A stretch of 64,000 nt of DNA, from NCBI GenBank assembly GCA_903838355.1, contig CAILYC010000024.1:19218-83217 (forward strand). Reading direction: 5' to 3'. Origin of the DNA: an uncultured Burkholderiales bacterium. Lineage in GTDB: Bacteria > Pseudomonadota > Gammaproteobacteria > Burkholderiales > Burkholderiaceae_C. The notes beneath the pieces are model-generated. The model saw nothing but the letters and a program-made list of their open reading frames with translations, was not told the origin of the DNA and made no database searches. The position numbers and the translations under genes were made by a program. Of this stretch, positions 1-8,317 are shown piece by piece; position 1 is the stretch's first letter; each line of letters starts with the position of its first letter.

Positions 1-1
1 C

Positions 2-496
2 AGAACCCCCACCAAAGACGCCGAGGACATCAAGGTTGAGTCTGGTTACGCCAAACAACTGTTGGCCGATCCCGAGGTCCAAGTGGAGGTCCCGGGCCTC
101 GGAGACCGAGGACCGCGCATGCTCAGCCGACAAGCCTTGGCCGGGGTGATTGAGCCACGGGTCGAAGAGATTTATGCCTTGGTGCAACAAGTGATTCGAG
201 ACTCCGGGTTTGAAGAGGTGCTGTCTTCAGGGATAGTGATCACGGGCGGCTGTGCGTTGATGCCCGGCATGGTGGAGCTCGGCGAGGACATCTTTTTAAA
301 GCCCGTGCGCCGTGGTGTGCCCAATTACGCCGGCGCTTTGGCCGACATGGTCTCGCAACCCAGAGCCGCCACGGTCATGGGACTCCTTGAGGAGGCCCGC
401 ATGGGGCGCTTGAGGGGATTCAAGGTCGCACAAAAGAATGGTTCGATGAAGACGGCCTTTGGTGCGGTCAAAGACTGGTTTGTGGGGAATTTCTAA
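2..496 (+). CDS. ftsA: Cell division protein FtsA, C-terminal part (5' truncated by window edge)
   Basis: This is the last ~164 residues of FtsA, the actin-like protein that tethers FtsZ to the membrane and recruits the divisome. The reading frame is open from base 2 and ends with TAA at 494-496. It contains the family stretch VLSSGIVITGG (nucleotide-binding subdomain), LGEDIFLKPVRRG and RAATVMGLLEEA. It ends in KDWFVGNF, a short amphipathic tail of the membrane-targeting kind. ftsZ follows 217 bp downstream on the same strand, the usual division-cluster order. The start lies outside the window. Confidence 0.95.
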   Translation, partial: RTPTKDAEDIKVESGYAKQLLADPEVQVEVPGLGDRGPRMLSRQALAGVIEPRVEEIYALVQQVIRDSGFEEVLSSGIVITGGCALMPGMVELGEDIFLKPVRRGVPNYAGALADMVSQPRAATVMGLLEEARMGRLRGFKVAQKNGSMKTAFGAVKDWFVGNF

Positions 497-713
497 TGAC
501 CAATGCAATGACACTGTCAATTCCCCAACGCGCCGTCAAGTCTCACGGTGGCGAGCACTTGCCGCTGGCCCCACCCAAATTGAGTGGCAGCGGATGAAGG
601 CCTGCTGCAAACAGCTGGGACGGGCAACACAACAATAATAAAAACAATAAAAACAAAAAATGACAAACAGCAATACAACAAGCAACTGCAAAAATTGAGA
701 ATGGGAGTTAAAA
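497..713 (+). promoter_or_regulatory. ftsA-ftsZ intergenic leader, A-rich
   Basis: This 217-bp gap contains no convincing gene. From about 630 to 700 it is strongly A-rich and nearly free of G (runs of aaca, aata, aaaaca), unlike the surrounding GC-rich DNA. That points to an unstructured 5' leader for ftsZ. A GGGAG ribosome-binding site lies about 8 nt before the ATG at 714. No clear -35/-10 pair was found. Confidence 0.4.
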
Positions 714-2150
714 ATGGCAATAGAAATGATTGAAGTTCAAGAGTTCAACGCAGGCACCCAAATCAAGGTGATTGGTGTGGGCGGTGGTGGCGGCAATGCG
801 GTCGAGCACATGATCAAAAGTGGGGTCAAAGGCGTGGAGTTCATCTGCGCCAACACCGATGCACAGGCTTTAAAGCTGAGTTCGGCCGACAAGATCATTC
901 AGCTCGGCAGCACGGGACTGGGTGCGGGCAGCCGGCCCGAGCGCGGTCGTGAGGCCGCCGAGGCGGCGGTCGAGAGCATTCGAGCCACCTTGGAGGGCTG
1001 TAACATGCTCTTCATCACAGCCGGTCTTGGCGGGGGCACCGGCACGGGTGCAGCGCCCGTGGTGGCCCGAGTCGCGCGTGAGATGGGAATTTTGACCGTC
1101 GGGGTGGTGACCAAGCCCTTTGAGTGGGAAGGCGGGCGACGCATGAACCACGCTGAAGCGGGCTTGAATGAGCTCGAAGAAAACGTGGACTCGTTGATCA
1201 TTGTGCTCAATGAGAAATTGCTCCAAGTCTTTGGCGACGATGTGTCTCAAGACGCAGCCTTTGCATTTGCCAACGATGTGCTGCGCAACTCGGTGGGCGG
1301 GATTGCCGAAATCATCAATGTCGAGGCCTTGGTGAACGTCGACTTTGAGGACGTTCGCACCGTCATGAGCGAGCAAGGCAAAGCAATGATGGGCACAGCG
1401 GTGGCCTGCGGTCCAGACCGTGCGCGCATTGCCGCCGAGCAAGCGGTGGCCTGCCCACTCCTTGAAGGCGTGGACATGAGTGGCGCCAAGGGCGTGCTTG
1501 TTTTGATCACCGCGGCCAAGGGTGCTTTGAAATTGTCTGAGTCGCGTGAAGCCATGAACACCATTCGTGCTTATGCTTCCAACGATGCACACGTGATATA
1601 CGGTACGGCCTATGACGATGCTTTGGGCGACGAAATTCGCGTGACTGTGGTGGCAACAGGCTTGTCGGTGACAGGCAAGCGTCAAGCGCAAAATCTGCAA
1701 GTCATTCGCACTGGCACCGACAACGCACCCGTGATGGTCTCCCCCCATTACACGCCACACCCGATGCTCTCGCAGCCTCCTGCGATTTTGCCCAGTTCCT
1801 TCGCACCAATGTCCCCTGCCCACGTGGCGCCCAACCCGGTGCAGGAAATGCCTGTCCCCACGTTTTTGGCGCCGAGTGCCCCAGAGCCCAGTGCGTCGCG
1901 CAGCAATGAGGGGTCAATGGGTGCGCCCACGGCCAGCATGACCCCGAGTGGACCGAGTTCAGCGAGTTCAGCGAGCTCAGCGAACCAGCCCACAGCCAGA
2001 ACGCCTGTGCAGCCCAACTACACCGACATGGCGGTTCCCAGTGTCTGGCGCACCAATCGCGTTCAAGCCGCGGCCAAAGTGGACGCTTTGGCATCGGGCG
2101 GCATGGACGACTACGAAATACCGGCTTTTTTAAGAAAACAAGCGGATTGA
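714..2150 (+). CDS. ftsZ: Cell division protein FtsZ
   Basis: FtsZ is the tubulin-like GTPase that polymerises into the cytokinetic Z ring at midcell. The 478-residue product has the GTP-binding start GVGGGGGNAV near residue 22 and the tubulin signature loop GGGTGTGAAPVVA near 105. Residues up to about 320 form the tubulin-fold core. A long Pro/Ser/Ala-rich variable linker follows (about 330-455), including an S-S-A triplet repeat. The conserved C-terminal peptide DDYEIPAFLRKQ docks to FtsA and ZipA. The ATG at 714 has a GGGAG site upstream. At 478 residues it is longer than E. coli FtsZ (383) because of the linker, which is common in Burkholderiales. Confidence 0.98.
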   Translation: MAIEMIEVQEFNAGTQIKVIGVGGGGGNAVEHMIKSGVKGVEFICANTDAQALKLSSADKIIQLGSTGLGAGSRPERGREAAEAAVESIRATLEGCNMLFITAGLGGGTGTGAAPVVARVAREMGILTVGVVTKPFEWEGGRRMNHAEAGLNELEENVDSLIIVLNEKLLQVFGDDVSQDAAFAFANDVLRNSVGGIAEIINVEALVNVDFEDVRTVMSEQGKAMMGTAVACGPDRARIAAEQAVACPLLEGVDMSGAKGVLVLITAAKGALKLSESREAMNTIRAYASNDAHVIYGTAYDDALGDEIRVTVVATGLSVTGKRQAQNLQVIRTGTDNAPVMVSPHYTPHPMLSQPPAILPSSFAPMSPAHVAPNPVQEMPVPTFLAPSAPEPSASRSNEGSMGAPTASMTPSGPSSASSASSANQPTARTPVQPNYTDMAVPSVWRTNRVQAAAKVDALASGGMDDYEIPAFLRKQAD

Positions 2151-2192
2151 AGATGACGGTGGTCTTGAATCCTTGGTGGGGCCGGGCCATGA

Positions 2193-2216
2193 ACAGGGCC
2201 CTGGCCCTGTCTTCTT
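2193..2216 (+). terminator. Hairpin terminator after ftsZ
   Basis: An 8-bp perfect inverted repeat (ACAGGGCC / GGCCCTGT) with a 2-nt centre is followed by CTTCTT. It lies 42 bp after the ftsZ stop and before the lpxC promoter. It fits a weak intrinsic terminator separating ftsZ from lpxC. Confidence 0.5.
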
Positions 2217-2275
2217 AAGTGCGAGGGTTACATCGGCTTTGCAAAGGCTGAGCACCAAGGCTCTCGGGGGTCGGG

Positions 2276-2281
2276 TAAAAT
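2276..2281 (+). promoter_or_regulatory. -10-like TAAAAT placed for a leaderless lpxC mRNA
   Basis: TAAAAT overlaps the first in-frame ATG (2280) and lies exactly 7 nt before the GTG at 2289. Initiation 7-8 nt after the hexamer would begin the mRNA at that GTG. No good -35 is visible. It is listed because six other genes in the window show the same geometry. Confidence 0.4.
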
Positions 2282-2288
2282 GGCACTT

Positions 2289-3212
2289 GTGTTAAAACAA
2301 AGAACCCTTCGTTCCATGACCCGCGCAGTGGGGGTTGGTCTTCACAGCGGTGAGCGTGTGGAGTTGGTCCTGCGCCCGGCCCAAGTGAACACCGGCATTG
2401 TGTTTCGCCGTATCGATTTGCCTCAGCCCGTGGACATCCCTGTGCGGGCCTCAAGTGTGACGGACACCCGGCTGGCCTCCACCATCTCCAATGGCAACGT
2501 CAAGGTGCACACCATTGAGCACCTGATGTCGGCCCTGTGCGGTTTGGGGATTGACAACTTGTATGTGGACATCTCTGCCGAGGAGGTGCCGATTTTGGAC
2601 GGCTCGGCGGCCTCCTTTGTGTTTTTGCTCCAGTCTGCTGGAATTGAGCTGCAAAATGCACCCAAAAAAATACTCCGTGTTTTAAAAGAAGTTCAGGTGC
2701 GCCAAGGTCAAGGTGTTCAAGAAAAATGGGCCACCCTCTCGCCCTATCATGGTTTTCGCTTGAGTTTTGAGATCGATTTTCAGCATCCCGCGGTGGATTC
2801 GACGGGGCAGCGGGTGGTGTTTGACATGGAATCGGGCCGCTACTCGCAAGACATTGCACGCGCGCGGACCTTTGGCTTTACCAAGGACGTGGAGATGATG
2901 CGCGCCAATGGATTGGCTTTGGGCGGCGGCTTGGACAACGCCATCGTGATGGACGACTACCGAGTGCTCAACGCAGAGGGTTTGCGCTATGACGACGAGT
3001 TTGTCAAACACAAGATCCTCGACGCCATGGGGGACTTGTACATCTTGGGCAGCCCCTTGATGGCTTCTTACAGCGCGTTTCGCTCAGGGCACGCCTTGAA
3101 CAATGCGTTGCTGCGCGCTTTGCTCGCCAGTCCCGAGTCCTATGAGTGGGTGAGCTTTGAGGACGAGAAAAAAGCCCCCAAAGGTTTGGCCGATCTTGCC
3201 AGCGCTTGGTGA
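2289..3212 (+). CDS. lpxC: UDP-3-O-acyl-N-acetylglucosamine deacetylase LpxC
   Basis: LpxC is the zinc deacetylase that commits UDP-GlcNAc to lipid A synthesis in the cytosol. The motif [11 protein letters not shown] carries a zinc-binding His and the catalytic Glu. [14 protein letters not shown] (the second zinc His and Asp) and [13 protein letters not shown] are also present. The product is about 307 residues, the family norm. I prefer the GTG at 2289, which gives the N-terminus MLKQRT seen in homologues. The ATG at 2280 would add three residues (MALVLKQRT) but overlaps a -10-like TAAAAT. The gene is set apart from ftsZ by a hairpin. Confidence 0.95.
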   Translation: MLKQRTLRSMTRAVGVGLHSGERVELVLRPAQVNTGIVFRRIDLPQPVDIPVRASSVTDTRLASTISNGNVKVHTIEHLMSALCGLGIDNLYVDISAEEVPILDGSAASFVFLLQSAGIELQNAPKKILRVLKEVQVRQGQGVQEKWATLSPYHGFRLSFEIDFQHPAVDSTGQRVVFDMESGRYSQDIARARTFGFTKDVEMMRANGLALGGGLDNAIVMDDYRVLNAEGLRYDDEFVKHKILDAMGDLYILGSPLMASYSAFRSGHALNNALLRALLASPESYEWVSFEDEKKAPKGLADLASAW

Positions 3213-3676
3213 AAAAAAGCTTCCTGTTCAGAAGCCCGATTCCCGCCTGTATTCAGGGCGTTGTGAGGGCAATTCTTTTAAGTTTTAACAGGGTGCGCGG
3301 AAATCCCCTGCGTTAAGGGGGAGGATGAATAGCGCGGACACCGAAGGTGTTTCGGGTTGTCGGCTGTTGGGGTGTTTGCTGTTGTTCGATGTTGTTCGAT
3401 GTCTTGGCGAACGATCGCTACCGGAGCGCCACCACACGAGGCTGCAAAATAAAATGGCGACCCTAGCGCGTTACCCCACAGCTTTTTAGCAACGCTTGGA
3501 TATCTCAATGAAGCAGGAACCCACTGAAGTGACTGCGCATGATGTTTCTCATGCGCAGCACCGTAGGAATCCCGGTCTCTTCAGGGCCGGGAGGATGTCA
3601 AGCGTTGAGTATCTACGCTGCTCAGAGGCAAAGGGTTGAAGAGTTTTCGATCGAAGTCAAACCGACCATTGTTTTT
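3213..3676. other. Intergenic lpxC-ruvC stretch without a gene
   Basis: This gap of about 460 bp between two converging genes contains no credible open frame. Frames in it are short or broken. Its content is best explained by the eroded insertion-sequence end described separately: two copies of a GAATCCC-hairpin-GGGAGGATG block. Confidence 0.5.
3296..3617 (+). mobile_element. Relic of an IS200/IS605 (TnpB-type) right end with omega-RNA-like 3' segment
   Basis: The text GTAGGAATCCCGG-loop-CCGGGAGGATGTCAA (3563-3601) matches, from memory, the conserved hairpin and terminal TGTCAA of TnpB-linked omega-RNAs at the right end of IS200/IS605 elements. Just upstream, 3508-3540 reads MKQEPTEVTA in one frame, like the C-terminal coding end of such tnpB genes, but the frame is closed by stops. 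A second, shorter copy (GAAATCCCC-loop-GGGGGAGGATGA) lies at 3300-3328. No tnpA or tnpB body remains. The call rests on pattern recall. A covariance or ISfinder search would decide it. Confidence 0.5.
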
Positions 3677-4225
3677 TTAGCGACTGCGCCCGTCTTTGAA
3701 TTGACCCGTGTTGCTCGAGCCCAATTGGGTCGCGAGTCCTGTATTGGACTGCACCCATGCGACTTGGGCGTGGGTGATGGCCAAGCCCAAGGCATCGGCC
3801 GCATCGGTGCCAGGCAGGCGATCGAGATTCAACAAACGTTTGACCATTTCTTGCACCTGGGCCTTTTGGGCTTTGCCGTGTCCGGCGATGGATTTCTTCA
3901 TCTGCAAGGCGGTGTACTCGGTGACCGACAAGTTGTTGAACACCAAGGCGCTCAAACACGCCCCACGCGCTTGGCCCAGGAGCAAGCTTGACTTGGGGTT
4001 GTTGTTGACAAACACGATTTCAATGGCGCTTTGGTCCACCTGGTACGCATTGACGACTTGGCTCACCCCATCAAAGAGCGCTTTGATACGGAGTGGCAAA
4101 TCTTGGGTGGGCAAGTGGGTGGTTTTGATGGTGCCGCTCGCCACGTAACGCAGTCGCTGACTCTGGGACTCGATCACCCCAAAGCCCGTGCACTGCAGCC
4201 CCGGGTCAATGCCCAGGATCATCAT
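3677..4225 (-). CDS. ruvC: Crossover junction endodeoxyribonuclease RuvC
   Basis: RuvC is the dimeric nuclease that resolves Holliday junctions with RuvAB. The N-terminus [19 protein letters not shown] carries the first catalytic Asp. The family block [14 protein letters not shown] follows. The last acidic residues lie in [15 protein letters not shown]. At 182 residues it is of normal length. The usual AIEKVFV reads AIEIVFV here, which is conservative. Its ATG overlaps the mtgA stop by 4 bp (ATGA), so the two are probably translationally coupled. ruvA and ruvB are not in the window. Confidence 0.95.
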   Translation of the reverse strand: MMILGIDPGLQCTGFGVIESQSQRLRYVASGTIKTTHLPTQDLPLRIKALFDGVSQVVNAYQVDQSAIEIVFVNNNPKSSLLLGQARGACLSALVFNNLSVTEYTALQMKKSIAGHGKAQKAQVQEMVKRLLNLDRLPGTDAADALGLAITHAQVAWVQSNTGLATQLGSSNTGQFKDGRSR

Positions 4226-4968
4226 GGCAACACCGCCTGGTTTTCCCGTGCGGTGATTTGTTCAGACCGGTTTTGAACATAAGCCGAGTTGGGCAGCTTC
4301 TCAAAATACTTGGGGCGCGGCAGCATCACGGCCAGTCTGGCCGCTTCTTCAGCTGTGAGTTGAGAGGCGGGTTTCTTGAAATAGTGCAGGCTCGCAGCCT
4401 GCGCGCCAAACACCCCTTCGCCCCACTCCACGTGGTTGAGATAGATTTCTAGAATTCGTTTTTTACCGAGCACACCTTCAAGGGCCAAGGTGATCAAAAG
4501 CTCTTGGCCTTTGCGAATGAAGTTGCGCTCACCGCTCAAGAACAAGTTTTTGGCCAACTGCTGGGTAATGGTGGACCCCCCCACGATGTGGGGCGGGCGG
4601 GTGCTTTGGGAATTTTGCGCGTGCCCTTGCACGGATTGATTTTTTTGCCAGGCGTGCTCAATAGCCCGCCACTGAACACCACCGTGGCTGGCAAACAAAT
4701 CGTCTTCGGAGACAATCACGGCGCGCTTGAGATGGATGGAGATTTTGTCATATGGCACCCAGTGCTCTGACCACGCCATGGGCCGGGCCGCAAAAGACAA
4801 GCGGGCCATCTCACTTCTCTCAAAAGTGGTGGACTCGGGGTCTACCCAGCGCATCAAGATGATTTTTCCCAGAAAAAAAAGTTCGAGCAACAACAACACC
4901 CAAAGAGAGGTTTTGATGAGCCGCAAGAATTCAAACCCCAAACGCGCCAATAAGGTCTGGGCTTTCAT
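4222..4968 (-). CDS. mtgA: Monofunctional peptidoglycan glycosyltransferase MtgA
   Basis: MtgA polymerises glycan strands from lipid II at the inner membrane. One membrane segment (about residues 16-36) is followed by a GT51 domain. The domain contains [13 protein letters not shown] (catalytic Glu motif), [16 protein letters not shown] and [21 protein letters not shown]. The ATG at 4968 (MKAQTLL) is chosen because GGAG lies 6 nt upstream. A TTG at 4980 would add four residues. At 248 residues it has normal length. In many Burkholderiales aroE sits between tonB and mtgA; it is absent here. Confidence 0.95.
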   Translation of the reverse strand: MKAQTLLARLGFEFLRLIKTSLWVLLLLELFFLGKIILMRWVDPESTTFERSEMARLSFAARPMAWSEHWVPYDKISIHLKRAVIVSEDDLFASHGGVQWRAIEHAWQKNQSVQGHAQNSQSTRPPHIVGGSTITQQLAKNLFLSGERNFIRKGQELLITLALEGVLGKKRILEIYLNHVEWGEGVFGAQAASLHYFKKPASQLTAEEAARLAVMLPRPKYFEKLPNSAYVQNRSEQITARENQAVLP

Positions 4969-5029
4969 CTTTGGCTCCAAGGTATTGTGAGGGCATGGTC
5001 ATGGTCATGGGCTTGGGCTTGGGCTCGCG

Positions 5030-5923
5030 TCATGGTTCGTCCGTGTAATCTTTGCTCACCAAGCCATCTGGGGTGAAATGAAACACACTCACGATGGCCA
5101 GTTCATCGGCGTCTCGCCGCACCTCGCTTGGGAAAGTCCCGTAAGGTGCGCCACGGCGAACAATGGCCAATGCGCGTTTGTCAAGTTCGCTTGAACCCGA
5201 ACTTTGCAAGATCTCGCTTTGGAGGACCTCGCCCGCCGCGTTGATGCTCAGCATCATGGTGAGTGTGCCATACAACTTGTGCCCAGCCACTTGGGGGAAG
5301 TAGCGAGTTCCTGTGGCTTCAATTTTACTTTTCACCCCCACATAATACTGGGCGTAGTTCACCTCTTGGGTCGATGGGGAGAGGTAGCGCCGCCTGGGCC
5401 TGGCGTTTTGTTCTTGGATGCGCTCTTGAATTTGTCCAAGCCACTTCAACAAGGCCTGGCGCTTTTGCTCTTGGGCCTGGGTCGGCGCGCGCTCCCAAAA
5501 CGCTGGGGTGTGGTCGAGTTGCTCGTGCAGATTGGTGATCAAGGCACGCTCCTGTGCTTGCAAACGCCTGATGGGGTCTTGGCTTGGCGCATGGTCGAGG
5601 CCCATGCGCATTTGCGCCACACGTTCGGTGGGGGAAGAGGCGAGAGACTTGCTCAGCAAGTCGCCGCCTCCGAGCAAGGTGGTTTGAGCCAAGGCTTGGG
5701 CGCGCTCGTTGGAGTCCTGCACGCTGCGGGTGTTGACCAAGATGATTTGTATGGGCGCACCTTTAACCACACGGTTTTGCGAGACCCAGACACCCAAGCC
5801 CACGCAAAAGATCAACACATGGGTGCTCAGCGACAAGCCCAAGGCGGTTTTAAAGTGCAGGCCAGGCCAAGTCCAGCGAACGTGCACCCAACGCGCAAAA
5901 GTGGAGCTTGGCGATTCGGCCAT
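5030..5923 (-). CDS. TonB-family energy transducer-like protein
   Basis: This TonB-like protein has a short cytoplasmic N-terminus, one membrane helix (about residues 27-47) and a Gln/Ala-rich periplasmic region. The C-terminal TonB domain includes LYGTLTMMLSINAAGEV, then SGSSELDKRALAIVRR and a FHFTPDG end. Such proteins normally couple proton motive force to outer-membrane receptors. No ExbB, ExbD or receptor genes are nearby, so its partner is unknown. The ATG at 5923 has AAGG upstream. A GTG at 5953 would overlap the upstream ribonuclease gene. It probably belongs to an operon with that gene and mtgA-ruvC. Confidence 0.85.
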   Translation of the reverse strand: MAESPSSTFARWVHVRWTWPGLHFKTALGLSLSTHVLIFCVGLGVWVSQNRVVKGAPIQIILVNTRSVQDSNERAQALAQTTLLGGGDLLSKSLASSPTERVAQMRMGLDHAPSQDPIRRLQAQERALITNLHEQLDHTPAFWERAPTQAQEQKRQALLKWLGQIQERIQEQNARPRRRYLSPSTQEVNYAQYYVGVKSKIEATGTRYFPQVAGHKLYGTLTMMLSINAAGEVLQSEILQSSGSSELDKRALAIVRRGAPYGTFPSEVRRDADELAIVSVFHFTPDGLVSKDYTDEP

Positions 5924-5927
5924 GGTG

Positions 5928-8222
5928 TCAACCTTGAGTGGCAGGCGACTCACTGGAGGATACAGGGGTCGCAGTCGATAAAGTTTCTGGCGAGGATTCG
6001 GCTTCCTCCATATCGAGCGCCAAGCTCAAAGGGCCAGCCAACGTGGCCAGCTCCTCTGTGTCGTCCATGTCGCTCTCCAAACCCTCACCCTCACCTTTGC
6101 TATTGCCGCTGCCCTCGGTGGACTCGAGTGGGTTGCCGCTCAGGTCCAACCCAGCGCCCTCGCGCACGGCCGTGCTCTCCAGGGTGAACAAATACTGCGC
6201 TTTGACATCCAAGGCGATCAAGTCAATGCCGTCCAACTTCAAGCCTACGCGCTCGCCGCGGTTGAGCGTTTTGGCGGTGGTCAAAGACAGCACCAAGGGC
6301 AGATTTTCCAAGCGCACCAAGACCGGAAATCCAGGAACGGCTTTGATGACACTGGCCACCGTTTCGGTGATGCCCTCTTGCAATATATATTGAAGGACCC
6401 AGTAGCGCTCCATGCTTTGCTGGTGGCTGTTGTAGGCGCTGTAGGCCGACTCGAAGGAGGAGATGATGGCAAACAGTTCGGTGTCTTTGGGCTTGAAGGG
6501 GGCGGCCAGCGCCGCGGTGTTGCCATGGGTCGCACAAGCCACAATTTGCCACTGGTTGACCAAGTCGGTGTAGCGCCGAAGTGGAGAGGTACTCCAAGCG
6601 TAGCTCGGCACCCCAATGCCCGCATGGGGCAGCGCCTTGGTGCCCATCCTGACTTTGACACCGGGCAGCATGCTTTGCTGGGAGCGATAAATCCCGGGAA
6701 CACCGAGCTCACTCAGCCATCCCCCCCATGTGGAATTGGCCAAAATCATGCTCTCGGCCACGATCAAATCCAAGCCACTGCCCCGCATCCGAGGGGTGAT
6801 GGAGACCCGCTCGTCGCCCCTTGGCGTGTCAGGGTCGCTCAAAGCGGCGTTGGCGTCGTCACTTGAAGTCCCCCCCTCCAATTTGAATTGGTAATCGGGC
6901 TGGTTAAAGCGCTCGGGTTTGCCGCGCACGACTTCTCGCGCCGCTTTGAGTTTCAAGGCCAAGCGGTACAGGAAAGAAAGCTTGGCGTGGGCGTGCTCGA
7001 TGGGCAAGAGCTCATGGGGCGGGTTGAGCTCGACCTCGGGCGAATCAGGCGGTTCGCTCGCCTCGAGCCAGGCGGTGTTGATCCATTTTTCCAAGCGGTC
7101 GTAGCGCAAATTGGCAGCAATGAACACCTGCTCCACGCGGGTGAAGGTCTTGAGTGTCTCCAAGCTCTCTTCACTCAGCGTGACATACAAAGAGACACTG
7201 GCGCAGCGTTGGCCGGCTTTCAAGGTAAAGGCGTCCACCGTGGTTTTGGGCAGCATGGTGATTTTCTGGCCCGGCATGTAAACGGTGGAGAGTCGATCGC
7301 GGGCGTTTTGGTCCATGACATCCCCGGGCTTGAAGCCCAAAGCGGGTGCCGCAATGTGGATGCCCAATGTCACCACACCGCTGCCCAAACCACTCACCGA
7401 GAGCGCATCGTCGATCTCGGTGGTCATCGAGTCATCGATGGAGAAGGCGTGGACTTCACGGTCTTCGCCGCCGGGACCCTGAGGCGCTGTGGCCAAGGGC
7501 AGGCTCTCAAGACTCGCGGCACTGGGGGTGAAGCCAAGGACACTTGGAGAAAACTGCACGCCTTTGGGAAACTGGTCAAACAAAAAGCGTTGCCAATGAA
7601 ATTCATAGGCCGAGCCGATGGCTCGGGCCGCTTGCAAGAGCACGAGTGGGGGCTTTTGGGCGGCGTGAGAGGCTTGGACCACCGCTTTGTATTCGGCGGC
7701 GTTTTTATCGGGTTTGAATAAAATTTTGTAGAGCTGCGCACGGATCGGGTCAGGGCACAGGCCCGCGGCCAAGTCCTGGGCCCATTGGTCGGTTTGGGCT
7801 TGGAGGAGGCGCTTTTTCTCAATGGCTGCGAGGGCCAAGGCCACCACTTCGGGGGCGGCCTTTTTAAAGCGCCCTTTGCCCAGGCGGCGAAAGTAATGGG
7901 GGGCTTCAAAGAGCAGGAGCAAGCTGGCGAGTTTTTGCGCCAAGCTCGCGTCGCTGGAGAAGTAATCTTTGGCCAATTGAATGAAGTCAAACTCATCGTC
8001 CTGGGCAAATTCATAGGCGAGCTCGGTCTCCATGGTGGCACGTGCTTCTTGCGCTTGGGTCCACAACAATGCGGGTGCAGGGGCCTCAAACTGCAGCAAC
8101 AACTGGGCACTTTTGACCTTGATGCGTTTGCCCGAATCGAGCTCAATTTGAGCCGATGTGTCGGTGGTGGAGAGGATTTTGCCACTGGCGTATTTGCCAG
8201 CTTCTTCATAAATTGCGTACAT
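5928..8222 (-). CDS. RNB-domain exoribonuclease (RNase II/R family)
   Basis: This is a 764-residue 3'-5' exoribonuclease of the RNase II family. The catalytic block HAFSIDDSMTTEIDDALSV (about residues 264-282) holds the metal-binding aspartates. RLSTVYMPG, the GSGLDLIVAESMILAN region and YAWSTSPLRRYTDLVNQ also mark the RNB domain. The last ~75 residues form an acidic Ser/Glu-rich tail with no recognised fold. The start ATG at 8222 has no Shine-Dalgarno. A GACAAT hexamer 7 nt upstream suggests a leaderless mRNA. It is divergent from rodA and heads a four-gene set with tonB-like, mtgA and ruvC. Confidence 0.93.
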   Translation of the reverse strand: MYAIYEEAGKYASGKILSTTDTSAQIELDSGKRIKVKSAQLLLQFEAPAPALLWTQAQEARATMETELAYEFAQDDEFDFIQLAKDYFSSDASLAQKLASLLLLFEAPHYFRRLGKGRFKKAAPEVVALALAAIEKKRLLQAQTDQWAQDLAAGLCPDPIRAQLYKILFKPDKNAAEYKAVVQASHAAQKPPLVLLQAARAIGSAYEFHWQRFLFDQFPKGVQFSPSVLGFTPSAASLESLPLATAPQGPGGEDREVHAFSIDDSMTTEIDDALSVSGLGSGVVTLGIHIAAPALGFKPGDVMDQNARDRLSTVYMPGQKITMLPKTTVDAFTLKAGQRCASVSLYVTLSEESLETLKTFTRVEQVFIAANLRYDRLEKWINTAWLEASEPPDSPEVELNPPHELLPIEHAHAKLSFLYRLALKLKAAREVVRGKPERFNQPDYQFKLEGGTSSDDANAALSDPDTPRGDERVSITPRMRGSGLDLIVAESMILANSTWGGWLSELGVPGIYRSQQSMLPGVKVRMGTKALPHAGIGVPSYAWSTSPLRRYTDLVNQWQIVACATHGNTAALAAPFKPKDTELFAIISSFESAYSAYNSHQQSMERYWVLQYILQEGITETVASVIKAVPGFPVLVRLENLPLVLSLTTAKTLNRGERVGLKLDGIDLIALDVKAQYLFTLESTAVREGAGLDLSGNPLESTEGSGNSKGEGEGLESDMDDTEELATLAGPLSLALDMEEAESSPETLSTATPVSSSESPATQG

Positions 8223-8229
8223 GTCACGG

Positions 8230-8235
8230 ATTGTC
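8230..8235 (-). promoter_or_regulatory. -10-like GACAAT, leaderless geometry for the RNB ribonuclease gene
   Basis: Read on the minus strand, GACAAT is followed by 7 nt (ccgtgac) and the ATG. No Shine-Dalgarno and no clear -35 are visible. The site sits back to back with the rodA -10-like hexamer. Confidence 0.4.
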
Positions 8236-8304
8236 CCATGGACTGGGTGCGAGGAAGGCGCACAAAGTCAGAAAAAATCCACGCCTTTGAGGCCACTTGC
8301 CATG

Positions 8305-8310
8305 GATAAT
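8305..8310 (+). promoter_or_regulatory. -10-like GATAAT, leaderless geometry for rodA
   Basis: GATAAT, then 7 nt (acggacc), then the rodA ATG at 8318. Transcription would start at or next to the ATG. The -35 is poor. Confidence 0.45.
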
Positions 8311-8317
8311 ACGGACC

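Noticed and set aside
870..1823. 317-codon minus-strand frame opposite ftsZ
   Set aside because: It is a shadow of the ftsZ reading frame, His/Gly-rich and without any family pattern.
3539..3991. 150-codon plus-strand frame over the IS-like relic and ruvC
   Set aside because: It is mostly the complement of ruvC; the only meaningful part is the omega-RNA-like segment at its start.
5204..6187. 327-codon plus-strand frame opposite the tonB-like and RNB genes
   Set aside because: It crosses two real genes on the other strand and has no recognisable domain or start signals.
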